Below the pieces are notes generated by a model, which was given only the letters and a program-made list of their open reading frames with translations, ran no database searches and had not been told where the DNA came from. From positions 18,687,271 to 18,751,270 of the forward strand of contig OZ005608.1 of assembly GCA_963930655.1 (NCBI GenBank): DNA of 64,000 nucleotides, written 5' to 3'. This document shows, one piece after another, positions 1 to 11,537 of the stretch (position 1 is the first letter of the stretch; each line of letters starts with the position of its first letter). Source of the stretch: Myrica gale. Its lineage: Eukaryota > Streptophyta > Magnoliopsida > Fagales > Myricaceae. A program made the position numbers and the translations under genes.

Positions 1-1040
1 GAATTTAAACTGTGAAATAAATCTGTTATCTGTTCGTACTCTTTACATGAGAGTCTGGACGCCTGCATCGCAACTGAAAGTAAATGAGGTACCCGTTGGA
101 ATAGTGTTTGAGACAGTCTGGACGTTCACGTAACCGTCGCATGGCGTACACGTGTATTCATTATACGAAAGTTGAAAACGGTTGTACCCACCGAACATGT
201 TACAGAAGTCCGGACGGGATTCGCCGTTTATAAAGCACCCAGATGTATTTATTGTGCCGAACGATTTTAAACAGTTTAAAGTTTGGCATTTAATACGGAG
301 TACGATGATTGGGCCACGTGTGCAGAATACAGTACGGACGGACTACATTGGGTCCGAATGCTATTGACATATTTTGAAAAGACGAACAATTCGTCATTTT
401 CACTAACATCGAACTTTTTCCCCAAAAAATCTCTCAAAACTCAAGTTTTTTTTTCACAAATCTCAACTTAATATCACTCTCTCGTGTATCTAATCACATC
501 CAAGTATGTTTTGCTTATTTTTAACAAGATTTTAATGGTGAAAACTTCTTTTTTTTATATAGTTTTATGTATAGAATTTCAATTCTAGTTTTTGTATTGT
601 AGATTGTGTTTTTTGATTAATTTTTACGTAAAAATTGATTGTGTTAAGTTTGTTTTATGTCTATTAGTTTGTGTTTTGGTGGAATTTTTTGGCGAATGGG
701 GAGGTGGAGGGACGCTGCCATGGCTCAGTTAACTCGGTCATCGTTCACACAGCATTCAAACTCATTATTTAGTCGTCCAGACAAGTTTTTGGGCGTTTGG
801 ACTGTTGTCGTAGTCTTTCGGTGGTATACATTGTCATTTTGATCATGTTCGGACTCTCTTTCAAGGCAGTCTGGATGCTTTAATGTTAAATTTAAATAGT
901 TTTTTATTTTCTCAGGGTTGGGACGGGTATCCAAATCGATTTGGACGCTATTTTGACTTTCAAAAAGGATACGTTGACGTTTTGATCAAGTCTAGACGCT
1001 TATAGTATATGTCCGGACATATAAATTTATGTTCAGACGG
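1..1040. repeat. CACTA 5' subterminal repeat region
   Basis: Many copies of a short motif around GTCTGGACG, GTCCGGACG and GTTCGGACG occur on both strands, with no credible coding sequence. This is the kind of TNPA-binding-like repeat cluster that flanks CACTA termini, which suggests the element's 5' end is just outside the window. Confidence 0.65.
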
Positions 1041-1105
1041 TGTCGTTTTCGTTCAGACGTAATGTTAACCGTGCGAACGCTATTTTGTGCAGATTCACAA
1101 GAAAA

Positions 1106-1582
1106 ATGACTAAGCGTTCACGTACCATCAGCCAGGCTGATGAGGAGCAATCTTTCACTCGAGATTTGACAGTGGAGCAGCATACAACGATCATTATGTC
1201 TCACTCGATTGTTGTCGAGCGGGACATCAAATTGGCCGACTTTAACGATCTAACATTTGAGGGTCGGACAATTCCGGAAGTGGTGGAGGGGTTAGGTTGG
1301 CTTCCATTGATCCATAGAACCGGCTATGCGTCAAAAAATATGGTGCAGGAGTTTTATTGCTCTATATTACAGGCAAGGGACCTCGAGGAGCCTAGTATGG
1401 AGGTAACTGTCTGTAACGTTTCGATCATATTCTCGCTCGATGAGCTGGAGAATTTTTTGAGGTACGACAGAGATTTGGCAGCGTTCCTAAACCTGCCAAT
1501 GAGCGAGGAGGGCCGGCCTACTAAGGTTGAGGTATTCAGGACTATGCTTGTACCCGAGGGTGGTGACGAGCCGAGGGTGTAA
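1106..1582 (+). pseudogene. Accessory transposon protein ORF (Transposase_32-like)
   Basis: The reading frame starts at the ATG at 1106 (KMTKRSRTISQ context) and runs 158 codons to a TAA at 1580. The order of motifs FEGRTIPEVVEGLGW, NMVQEFYCSIL and VCNVSIIFSLDELENFLRY resembles the 'putative plant transposon protein' domain, which often occurs as an extra ORF in plant CACTA and gypsy elements. Its function is unknown. The frame is open but short, and out-of-frame segments at about 1640-2017 (acidic, ending in a run of Asp and Ser) may be its broken continuation. It lies between two blocks of subterminal repeats, so it belongs to the CACTA element. Confidence 0.55.
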
Positions 1583-2019
1583 CCACTTAGGTCGATCAAC
1601 AAAACCACGCTCTCTAAATTGATGGCCCAGACACGCCGAGCGCTGCAAGCCGTTCGGGTTGCTAGAGGAAGACGATAGGAGCAGCCCCCGGAGGCAATGG
1701 AGAGGGAGGATTCTAGGCAGAGCACGACCTAGGAACGGACTTGGGCCACATCGACTGAGTTGGATGGACGATATGATGACGGAGATGTCTCAGCGGATGC
1801 AGTCGGTCTTGCAGCCACCCATTGCATGGTCAGCGGAGCAGAAGGTCCCGACATGGACGTTGGGTGGAAGAAGGAGGTCGCTACACTTAAAGAGGATCTG
1901 AGGGGTGTGGCAACAGGTGTGGATCTCTTTTCCCTGACTGAGCGGGTCGTGCTGATAGAGGAGCACCTTCGTCGCGTCCGTCACGTACTAAAACTCACAG
2001 ATGATGATGATTCGTAGTC

Positions 2020-3740
2020 TACATTTACTATGTTTATTATGTTTCGAGGACATTTACTTTTACTATGTTTATACGTTTATTTTTGTATTATGTTTTGAGG
2101 ACATTTATTTTTATATTATGCTTGTGGACATGTATATATTTTATTTGATGTTTTTGTTCATATTATGTTTTATGTCATTTCAGTTATTTTATTTGTATTT
2201 ATTAGAACTTAATACAATATGTTAATTAATATTACGTTTATAATTTTGTTACACTCATTCAAAAAAATATTGATTATTTACATTATTAACTAACTTTGGT
2301 TATTTAAAATTTGCTAATAAAGTTTATTAAAAAATGAAAAAAAATCAAAATTGTCCAAAAACGTTCGAACCTTAATTTATCCGTCCGGACTGTTTAATGC
2401 AAAATCGAACGGTGTCATATTATATAAAACAAACCATCCGAACACAATTTTATACGGTCGGGACTCCCGAAATTCAAAATACCGTCCGGACTCTTGTTTA
2501 CTACCGTGAGGACGTGATTATTTATTATCAGACGCTATGGTGTTGGTATTTCCTAAGAAGTCTCGTGTGATGTAAGGTAGTGTTCGGATGGTATCTGACT
2601 GTCTGAACGTTAATGTTAATGAGCATACGGTGTCGTTTGAGAATTACTAAAACGGTGTGTTGAACTATAAGAGGGAGTTCGGACGTGTTATAGTCGCGCG
2701 GAAATATATCAAAATTTTGGCGGCATGAGTTCCTTTGAAAACTAATACACGTATGCGTCCGAACTTCCTTTGATGTGTCCGAACGGTATTCAAGCGTATG
2801 AAAGTTACAGATTCGCAGATAGTGGAGGAAAAAGGGAACAAAAAAGGAAAATGAGAGATTTGAGCACGAGGAGAAGTGGAGAGATGATTTTGGGCGTTCA
2901 ATCTCATTGAAGAGGGTGTGAAAAGAGCATATCTTTTAGAAAAGATCGTTGGATTGCATTTGAGGTTAGTGGTTTTTAAATTGAATTGTGTTTAGGATGA
3001 AAAACTTGTATTTTAATATATGAAAGCATGTGTTTTTCGAAATTTTAGGTTCTAAAATGATAATAATGGAGTTTGGGGTTGGTTGTGATGTGTTTATATT
3101 GAAATGTTTGTGATTTGGGTTGATTTTGACAAGTTTGTTGGACTGAAAATTGAGTCTGTGGGTTGAAGAACTGTCTTGTTCGACAATCGCAGTACGTACA
3201 GTTGATTTACCGTCCAGACTTTATTTAATGGTTTGAACGCTTTGTAAAACACATCTGAACATTGTTGTATATGGTTCGGACCGTTATGTTACGTCTGAAC
3301 GGTATTTGTCGTTATGTCATGCATTCATTTAGTAGCCTTAGACCCCGTTTAAGAATTACACGAAGTTCGGATACACTAACTGGATGTAATTCTTGAATTG
3401 TCCACGTTATGGACAGTTTGAGTTTACAATATGCGTAATGTGCGAATTGTATCTGCTATTGTGACAGATGTGTTTAGAAATTTCGATGCAAATCTCATTT
3501 TGTCCTTCAGATACACATTCAACATTGAACTTACACATTTGCCTTAAATGGTGGGTGTTTAGGCTCAATGTTGTAGGCGTGTATCTGGGGACTAAGGAGA
3601 AATGCTGTCGAAATTTCTAAAGCATCGATCACAATGGTCGGGTCATTTACGTGCAGTACGTGATATTGTAAACTTGAATGGGATATGACCTATCACCTGA
3701 AGAAATTAGAGTTCATTATTGTTTGTATTTTCGTCTTTGA
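2020..3740. other. CACTA internal non-coding region with repeats
   Basis: AT-rich sequence with another dense block of GTCCGGAC/GTTCGGAC motifs (2380-2860) and scattered copies near 3190-3310. No convincing gene is seen. It probably contains the 5' UTR or an intron of the transposase gene that begins at 3750. Confidence 0.5.
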
Positions 3741-3749
3741 ATGAATAAT

Positions 3750-6700
3750 ATGGATAAGAGCTGGATTTATGAGGCTGATAGACTCAAAAGTGCGAAGTAT
3801 AGTGATGATGTTCGTGATTTTATGAGTGTTGCCCGTAGTTATGCAAATAGTCAGGGTCTAATAAGATGTCCATGTAAAAGATGTAAGAATGTGTTATTCT
3901 AACGTGTGGACGGGATGAAGGATCATTTATTCATAATTGGGTTTGACCAGAGTTACACTCATTGGGTGTTTCACGGCGAGGCAATTTCAGAAGTTCCTAA
4001 CCGGGTGGTGAATTTAGAACCTGATCCGGGCAGCGATGACTCTGAGGGAAACATAAATGATTATATAAGAGACATAATAGAAGATTTTAAGGCTGGAGCA
4101 GTGGTTGATGAGAATATATCGGGTCCTGAAACAGTCCAGTCTAGATCTGGAGACGGATTTTCTGCGTATACCAAGTTATGGGCGGATGCTGAGCAAGAGT
4201 TGTATCCCGGGTGTAAGAAGTACTCCAAGTTGTCTTTCGTTGTTAGGTTACTTCATTTGAAGTCAGAGAATAATTTGACTGTAAAGGCGATTGAAAATGT
4301 GTTGGGCTTGATAAAAGATGTTATGCCGGAGGGGGAGACACTTCCTAAATCTTATTATGAGGCGAAAAAGTTAAGAAATAATTTAGGATTTAGCTATGAT
4401 AACATACATGCGTGCTTAAGTGATTGTGTACTGTTTTGGAAGGAGCACAGTGAGTTACAAGATTGTCCGGTGTGTGAGGAATCGAGGTGGAAGTACAGTC
4501 AAAATAACAAATCAAAGGTTCCTCAAAAAAAGTTGCGGCATTTTCCCTTGAAACCGAGGTTGCAGAGATTGTTTTTATCAAGGCAAACGGCAACGGATAT
4601 GAGGCGGAACCAAGAGAAACGTGTGGTTGAAGATGGGGTGATGAGGCATCCTGCAGACTCTGAGGTATGGAAAGACTTCGATAAGAAGTATGAATGGTTT
4701 GGTCGGGAATCTTGGAACGTCCGGTTGGGTTTGGCATCTGATGGGTTCAATCATTTTGGCAACATGAGCTTATCGTATAGTATATGGTTAATTGTACTAA
4801 TTCCGTACAGTTTGCCGCCATGGAAATGAATGAAGGATTCAAGTTTCATGCTGTCGTTGCTTATTCCAGGTCCAAAAAGTCACAGGAATGATATCGACGT
4901 CTACTTGCAGCCATTGTTAGATGAGTTGAAGGACTTGTGAGAAAATGGAGTGCAGACGTACGACGCGGCTGTATCTAGTTCATTCAAGTTACATGCTGCT
5001 TTGCTTTGGACAATAAATGACTTCCTAGCTTATGGTAAATCTCTCTGGTTGGAGTAAGAAATGACGGTTAGCATGCCCTAATTGCAATGCGAACACAACG
5101 TCATTTTGGTTGAAACATGGGGGCAAACATTGTTTTTTGGGACATCGTCGGTATTTACCCGCGACGCATGGATGAAGGAATGATGTCGACATATTTGACA
5201 AGAGAAAAGAGTTTAGAGCAACGCCTGAAAAATTCACTGGAGAGGAGATACTTCAACAACTTGAATTGGTACCGTTATGTTCGTTTGGGAAGACTCAAAA
5301 GAAGAGAAAACGGGCTAACATTTAGTTAAGTTGGACGAAACGCAGCATATTCTTTGAGTTGTCGTACTGGTCAGAGTTGAAACTTCGACATAATTTGAAC
5401 GTCATGCACATCGAGAAGAATATTTGTGACAATGTGTTGGGAACTTTGATGAACGTCGATGATAAAACAAAAGACAATTCTAGTGCTCGGCGGGACTTAG
5501 CATTAATGGCATTAAAAAGGAGTTGAATTTGCAATTTTGGGATCAGCAGGAGGTGATGCCTTGAGCATTATTTACTTTAACGAAGGTTGAACTTAAGAAG
5601 TGTTGTGAATGGCTAAAGGCTATCAAGTTTCTGGATGGATACGCCTCTAACATATCTCAGTGTGTGAATATAAATGAAGGAAAGATAATTGGTATGAAGA
5701 GTCATGACTCACACGTCTTGTTGCAGCGACTGTTACCAGCAATGATACACGGGTTGTTAGGAAACGAAGTATGTACGACGTTGACTGAGTTGAGCTTATT
5801 CTTTAGAGACTTGTGCTCAAGAACAATACGAACCGACATTGTGGACCAATTAGAGAAGGACACTGGAATGATTCTTTGCAAGTTGGAACATATATTCCCT
5901 CCATTTTTTTTCTATTATGGTTCATTTAGCTGTTCATTTACCTCGGGAGGTGAAACTTGGGGGTCCAATTCAATTTCGGTGGATGTATCCAATGGAGAGG
6001 TATATGGGGAAGATGAAGCGTTTCGTTAAGAACAGGGCACGGTGTGAGGGCTCAATAGCAGATAATTATGTGTTAAATGAATGTTTAACTTTTTGTTCAA
6101 TGTATCTTGGTACGGTTGAGATGAGATTTAATAGAAAATATCATAATTATGTCGACATGGATGATCGACGTTGTCGATTTTCTGTGTTTACTCAAAGTGT
6201 TCGACCACTGGGAGCTGGTAGGGGTCAAGATTTGAATAGAAATGAATTTACAAAAGCGTAGTGGTACGTACTCAACAACTATTCAGAAATCAGCCAACAT
6301 ATAGAGTAAGCGCTTATGTGAATATTTGCATTTATTAATGGGCATTATAAGTTCATTATATTTTAATTTACTATAAAATATCTTATTTCTTTATAGCGAG
6401 CACTTGGAAGAGATGAGGAGGAAATCACCAATAAATGTTGATAGGAGGCACAAAGAAGAATTTTCGTTATGGTTTAAAACTCAGGTATTTATTTAATTTT
6501 ATCCCTATTATATGTTTAGTTTTAATCGATCATTATTTTTAGATTCATACTTAATACGTGTTTACTATTTTAGATTCAAACTATGCGCAACGAAAATCCG
6601 GGCTCGATCTCGGATGACTTGTATTCATTAGCATCCAGTCCGGATTAGCGGACACTTTGTTACTCATGGTGTGTAGTGAATGGAGTTAGGTTTCACACGG

Positions 6701-7380
6701 TCTTTCGTGAACAATTTCGTAACACTCAGAATAGTGGTGTGGTTGTTCTGGGGGACCATGATGGGGAATATGTTGATTTTTACGGCCAGGTCGTGGATAT
6801 TTACACGTGTTATTTGCGGGGGAATTTAGTTTATTTACTAAAATGTGACTGGTTTGACTTGAGAACTCAAAATTTAGGTCTTGATAAAAGTGGTCAGTTT
6901 GTTAGTATTAACACATCGCGAAAGTGGTACAAAGATGACCCGTTCGTGCTAGCTTCTCAGGGGAATCAAGTATTTTATATCGATATTATGAAGTTGGGCG
7001 GCCACTGGAAGATTGTTCAAAAGATATGAAGTTGGGCGACCACTGGAATCGTTTGGTGAAAATCGTAGTGATTCTGAAGAATATTACTCCGAGAACTAAA
7101 GTAAATTTATCGTTTCAATTAAATTTTTTGCGTTTCTATTTTTGCATTTTTCTCTATTCGTTTCAATTTATAATTCATCTGCAGATGATGGAGGAGCAAC
7201 AACGGAAAAAAGACGAAGAACACCAGAAGATGATGCAGGAGCAACAAAAGAACCTAGTGGAACAACAAGAACGGAAGATACAACTGATAGCAGAGCAAAT
7301 GCGTGAGCAGCTGATGGAGCAGATGAGACAGATGCAATCTCGTTCGACACCCAAAAGAAAATTTTGGGTAGATTTATGTA
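3750..7380 (+). pseudogene. TNP2-type CACTA transposase, multiply disrupted
   Basis: From the ATG at 3750 the order of domains is that of plant En/Spm transposases. First comes a transposase-associated domain (RCPCKRCKNVLF), then the transposase core (GLASDGFNHFGNMSLSYS, LIPGPKSHRNDIDVYLQPL). DUF4218-like segments follow (LLPAMIHGLLGNEV, WMYPMERYMGKMKRFVKNRA), then a DUF4216-like segment (YFLLKCDWFD-type region near 6830). A Gln/Glu-rich coiled coil lies at 7187-7350. An in-frame TAA at 3900 breaks the first domain, a TGA at 4827 breaks the core after LPPWK, and several frameshifts lie between 4830 and 5660. Two or three introns probably interrupt the 6270-7180 part. It cannot make a full transposase. 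Confidence 0.85.
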
Positions 7381-7439
7381 TTTTTACTACTTTGTCAATA
7401 TTTATCCATTATGTATTTTATTTACTTTTAATAACGATT

Positions 7440-8230
7440 GCACATTTATAGATATTTTATTATATTATGAGCAGTAAATATCTTTATATTTATATTATTT
7501 CATAAATTTTAATTAAATTAATTCAAATATATAGAAAACCGTTCGAATGTTTGTTACATGTCGTTCACACAGATATTTTTCATTGCTAGCGTGCGCACGC
7601 ATAACTATCCGTCCGCACATTTGCTTTAAATGCTATAGTCCGAACGGTGTCTATCGCGTCCACACGTTCTTAAAATAAGAAACCGTGTGCACGGTACACC
7701 AAAACATTCGAACGTGTTCAACATAAAATGAGTCTAAACTGTATACGTAAAGGTTCGAACGGCGTTTTCAGATGATAAAATAAATTTCGTCATAATGAAA
7801 TTACGGTGCGGACGTCTTCACAAATGCGTCCAGACATATTCACATAATCGTTCGGACGTTCATATACAACGGTGCAAACGTTTATTGCGTAACAAAATGT
7901 ACTTTTGTCGCATTGGATTAATCGTTCGCATGAGTTGTGTGAAAGTATAAAGAGAACGTTCGCACAGCTCATGTGAACAAATGGACTGTACTGGGCATGA
8001 CGATTTTGAATTTCGTCAGTATGGCACCAAACTGTTCAGACGGGTTTAAAACACGTCCGAACGATTTTGAGTGACAGAACACAAAAATTGTCACCTAAAA
8101 CATTCGCTGACGAGCTTTAGGTGACAAACCAGGTGACAGCCCGATTTTGTCACCCAAAACCTTAGGTGACGAAATTTGTACTTTGGGTGACAATTTTTTT
8201 GGTCACCCAAAGTGTTTTTTTCTTTTAGTG
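7440..8230. repeat. CACTA 3' subterminal repeats and terminus
   Basis: Repeated GTTCGAACG, GTCCGCAC and GTTCGGACG motifs on both strands from 7530 to 8070. Then come GTCACC/GGTGAC inverted motifs to the end, ..TTTTAGTG, at 8230. No coding sequence is seen. Confidence 0.75.
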
Positions 8231-8389
8231 CATGTTTACAAGCGGTATTCTTCTTTATCACCTCTATGCATATGAACGTAGTCTAGACTTAATGTTTGGG
8301 TTATAGGAAATAATTAATTATAATTGCAGTATGAATTAAGGAATATTATATATAAATATCCTGCATTTTTTATAATGCCAACAATTACT

Positions 8390-9690
8390 CACTACAAAAA
8401 AAAGGCCTACAACAATTGTCTTTTTAGAAACAGTCGCTAAAAACGCCGATACAGCTCCCTTTTAGCGGCGTTTATCTACAACCGCAGCTAAAAGATACTT
8501 TGTGGCAATGTTTGTGAAAAAAAAAACATGGCGCTGCCAAAAGTTTGACTTCTAGCGGCGTTTTGCCACAAATGCCGCCAAAAGTTTGATTTGCTTGTTA
8601 GATGTATGCCCTCAAAATCAATCATTTTGCATAATTATGAGATAATTATTGTTATTGTTTAATCACTTGTATATTATTTTGGGTACTTGCAATGACATAA
8701 AATGTCATATTGTTGAGCAACATTGTAGAAAATTCAAGCCAATGATTAATGAATCAGAGACGGAGAGTATGACTTTTTGGATCCTTGTTGACTCACTTTG
8801 TTCTAGACCGAGATACATGGTAATGTACAAATAGGTCTACACTCCTTGTGCCTCTATAAGAGAGAATGATGAATTCCGTCATTGAGGTGGTGACCTTAAG
8901 CAGACGAGTGGATGCAATGTAAGAATACACGTGAGATTTCTCTCTCTACAAGAATCTCTCTCTCTAACTCTCTCTCAAACCTGTGTGCGTGGATCTGAAG
9001 GAGGTCGCACGGTTGGACTGTTTTGATTCAACGATCTTTTCCGCTGCAATCTCGCGTTCCAACATTGCTTTCATGTATTATTGTTTTGAAATTTTGCAAA
9101 CCGTTTGCACGCGCAGAGCCTTACAGTCATGTGAACTTATTCCTTACTAACGAAAATACTTTTGTCCTTGAGTGTATATTAACCTTTTGTGTTTGTATTT
9201 ATTTATTTGTATCTTTATTAGGAATAACTAATGCATTACTTTTTCAACATTGTAAGAGGTGGTTATTTAATCAATGATAAACTATATTTTGTTTTATTAT
9301 CCTTGTTCTTAAGTTTTTATATCAATGATCTATAGTTATTAAAATAATTTGTATTATAAATTAAAAACGCAGGTTTTTCTATAAATACGGTTGTTACAGT
9401 GTTTTCCCTAGGTCTTTAGTGACGTTTTTAGAAATGTTGGAATAGGTCTTTAGCAGCGTTTTTTAAACGTCAAGAAAAGCAGGGTCTAGAGAGGCGTTTT
9501 CAAAACGCCACCACAAAATCAACCTATAACAGCGTTTTCCAGATGCCGAAATAGGTTATATGTAATAGCATTTTTTAAACGCCGCTATAGACCTTCGGGA
9601 GCGTTTTAAGGAAAATGCAGCAACAGATATAACAATCTGAAGTAGGGTCTGTAGCGACGTTTGTGACCGCTGCTAGATGCTTACTATATA
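8390..9690. mobile_element. CACTA-like non-autonomous element with GCGGCG/CGCTAAA repeats
   Basis: It begins CACTACAAAAAAAAGG at 8390. Subterminal blocks at 8400-8590 and 9390-9690 share repeated 'agcggcgttt / aacgccgct' motifs in both orientations, typical of plant CACTA-derived non-autonomous elements. The right terminus is not intact: no TAGTG is seen near 9690. The element was split by a solo LTR (8596-9064). No coding capacity is seen. Confidence 0.6.
8596..9064. mobile_element. Solo LTR (Copia-like), TSD TTGCT
   Basis: The 469-bp segment starts TGTTAGATG and ends GTTCCAACA, so it has TG..CA ends with a short inverted terminus. It is flanked on both sides by the 5-bp direct repeat TTGCT (8591-8595 and 9065-9069). 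No internal retrotransposon sequence adjoins it, so it is a solo LTR left by LTR-LTR recombination. It sits inside the CACTA-like element, so it is younger than that element. The Copia assignment rests only on LTR length and termini. Confidence 0.85.
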
Positions 9691-9818
9691 TTAGTAAGCA
9701 TCAGGCTTCTCGTCAGCATAATTTATGAGCTAGAGATACTTGGTTAATTAAGTCTCTTTCAATAGGTTTGCACGTTCTGAAAGAACCTTTTTATACTCAA
9801 TGTTGGAAGATTTATTTT

Positions 9819-9843
9819 TATTATTATTATTATTATTATTATT
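9819..9843. repeat. (ATT)n microsatellite
   Basis: About eight uninterrupted ATT units within AT-rich intergenic DNA. Confidence 0.9.
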
Positions 9844-10930
9844 CACTAAAATCACAATATTTGTACATGACGATCCATATTAAAAAAACTATAAAAATTA
9901 TTACTATTCTATTGTCAATCTATATTACAAATTGTTAGAATTTGGCCCACATGCATGATATGCCCTCGTTGAGTTTGACTTGGGTTCTAATTGTGAGGTT
10001 ATCAAATACTTATCAACTATGGTCTTAGAGTTCTATTGAACTAAGAAAAAATGTTCCTATTGAAACTCGGACTTCGATGACAAGTAGAGTTATTAAATGA
10101 GATATTCTACACAAATATCTCAAAAAACACAGAAAAAGGAAGTCAATATATAGCTCAACTCGAAGGAATTCCACGGTTAACTTATTTGATCGGTAAGGAT
10201 ACTTCTAACTGTGGCTAACTTATCATCTAACTACACAATCAACCCCCTCAAATCAGACGGAAAGTGGTATGGATTGACCGAAGTAGCTCTCCAAAAAAAA
10301 ATTAGAGAAAAAATAATTAAACAAATAAATATAAAAAATGAAAGAGTTTATATATTTTATTTATATATCATTTATTATTAGTTTTAAATTTTTCAATATT
10401 TTTAGTAATTTTATCCTAGAGGGATATTTCGATTATTTTTCATATAATTTAACGGCTAAATCAAACGGACAAGGATTGATTATTCTTGAAACACGAGGGA
10501 TGTAATAAAATATATTGAAAGCTAATTGAATTTTACTTATAGATATGAAGCGTAAAATAATGTTCTCTTTGGTTTTTTTTTTTTTGCTCTCTCGGTGGTG
10601 CTTGGGGCAGATAGCCGGAGATGAGATAGACATTGAAGAATGCTAATGAGGAGAAGTTGGTATCTTGGAATCTCTTGGTTCATCTCTCACCTTTGCCTCG
10701 TAATCTTCTTGCTATGTTCAGGATTGAGAACTATGAAGGGCAATAATCACAAGTGAGAAGCTTGCGTTCAGGATAAGAGGTGAGCTATGAAGGGAAGTCG
10801 TCACAAGTGAGAGAGAGCTCTCGTTTAAAAAGTGAGCATGGATATGGGAAGACAGCCCGGATGCTTTGGGGAATAGTGCAGCAGTAGATGAGAGCTGAGA
10901 ACGAGATAGAAATCCCAGGTGATCTCGTAA
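9844..10930. other. Intergenic, nothing recognisable
   Basis: AT-rich sequence with no convincing gene, RNA gene or element boundary. A stretch near 9950-10260 reads like decayed repeat DNA but has no terminus I can name. Confidence 0.4.
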
Positions 10931-10934
10931 ATAA

Positions 10935-11031
10935 ATTCTCTAGAGGACTCGCTGGGAAGCAAAAATTTTAAAAATTTGTGTATGGATAGACCCAAAAAAT
11001 ATTTTCTAGCGAATTTTTATTATTTGTAGTG
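10935..11031. mobile_element. CACTA-type 3' terminal fragment
   Basis: The segment ends ..TTATTTGTAGTG at 11031, the mirror of a CACTACAAATAA start, preceded by a CTAGCGAATTTT motif usual near such ends. It may be an isolated terminus or the far end of a larger degenerate element. No matching TSD with 8390 was found. Confidence 0.4.
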
Positions 11032-11537
11032 TAAAGTTATTAAAATTTGTAAAAAAAGTATTGAAGAATTTATGCTTTTAAAATGATTTTTATTAAAATT
11101 TGTTAAAAAAACTAATAAAAAATTATTACTATTTGTTTAAAAAAAAGGTAGGAGCTAGGAAGTATAAACAGCAAAAGAACAGATGCGAATCAAAGACATT
11201 TTAGAAGAAAAAAAAAAGAATAAAAAACATTTCAAAGGCAATTTGAAATGACAAGATCCTAAAAATCAGGTGGCATTTTCGCAGCTATCAACAATAGCCA
11301 TCTATCAATATTCATATGGACGAGAATTAGGAAAAAAAAAAAGCTACAAAAGAAAGAATACGACTAACTAAAGACGAAAAGGCAAGTATCCCGATTAAGA
11401 GAACCTGAACCAGACCTCTCCATCTCTGCCTCGAACGGTGCGCACTTTGTTAGCTTTTGGAATTCACTTCTATCCACTGGGCAGAACATATCCAAGTCAA
11501 TAACCCAGCACCACGAACTGTTATACCCTTAGCATGT
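11032..11537 (-). other. AHL 3' flank / probable 3' UTR
   Basis: Non-coding sequence directly downstream of the AHL stop codon (minus strand). No other gene is seen, and the poly(A) site cannot be fixed. Confidence 0.4.

Larger units (their letters stand above)
1..8230 (+). mobile_element. CACTA (En/Spm) DNA transposon, decayed, 5' end outside window
   Basis: The 3' terminus is visible: the sequence ends in ..CTTTTAGTG at 8222-8230, the inverse of the CACTA terminus. It is preceded by alternating GTCACC/GGTGAC motifs (8085-8215) able to fold into hairpins, as is usual next to CACTA ends. Dense short subterminal motifs of the GTCCGGACG, GTTCGAACG and GTCCGAACG type occur at 1-1040, 2380-2860, 3190-3310 and 7530-8070. 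Between them lie a Transposase_32-like ORF and the TNP2-type transposase pieces described separately. No matching CACTA start is seen in the first kilobase, so the 5' terminus lies upstream of the window. The transposase has many stops and frameshifts, so the element is not autonomous. Confidence 0.9.

Noticed and set aside
8390-11031. One single CACTA-like element from CACTAC (8390) to GTAGTG (11031)
   Set aside because: The repeat types near the two ends differ and the 3-bp flanks do not match, so they are treated as separate termini.
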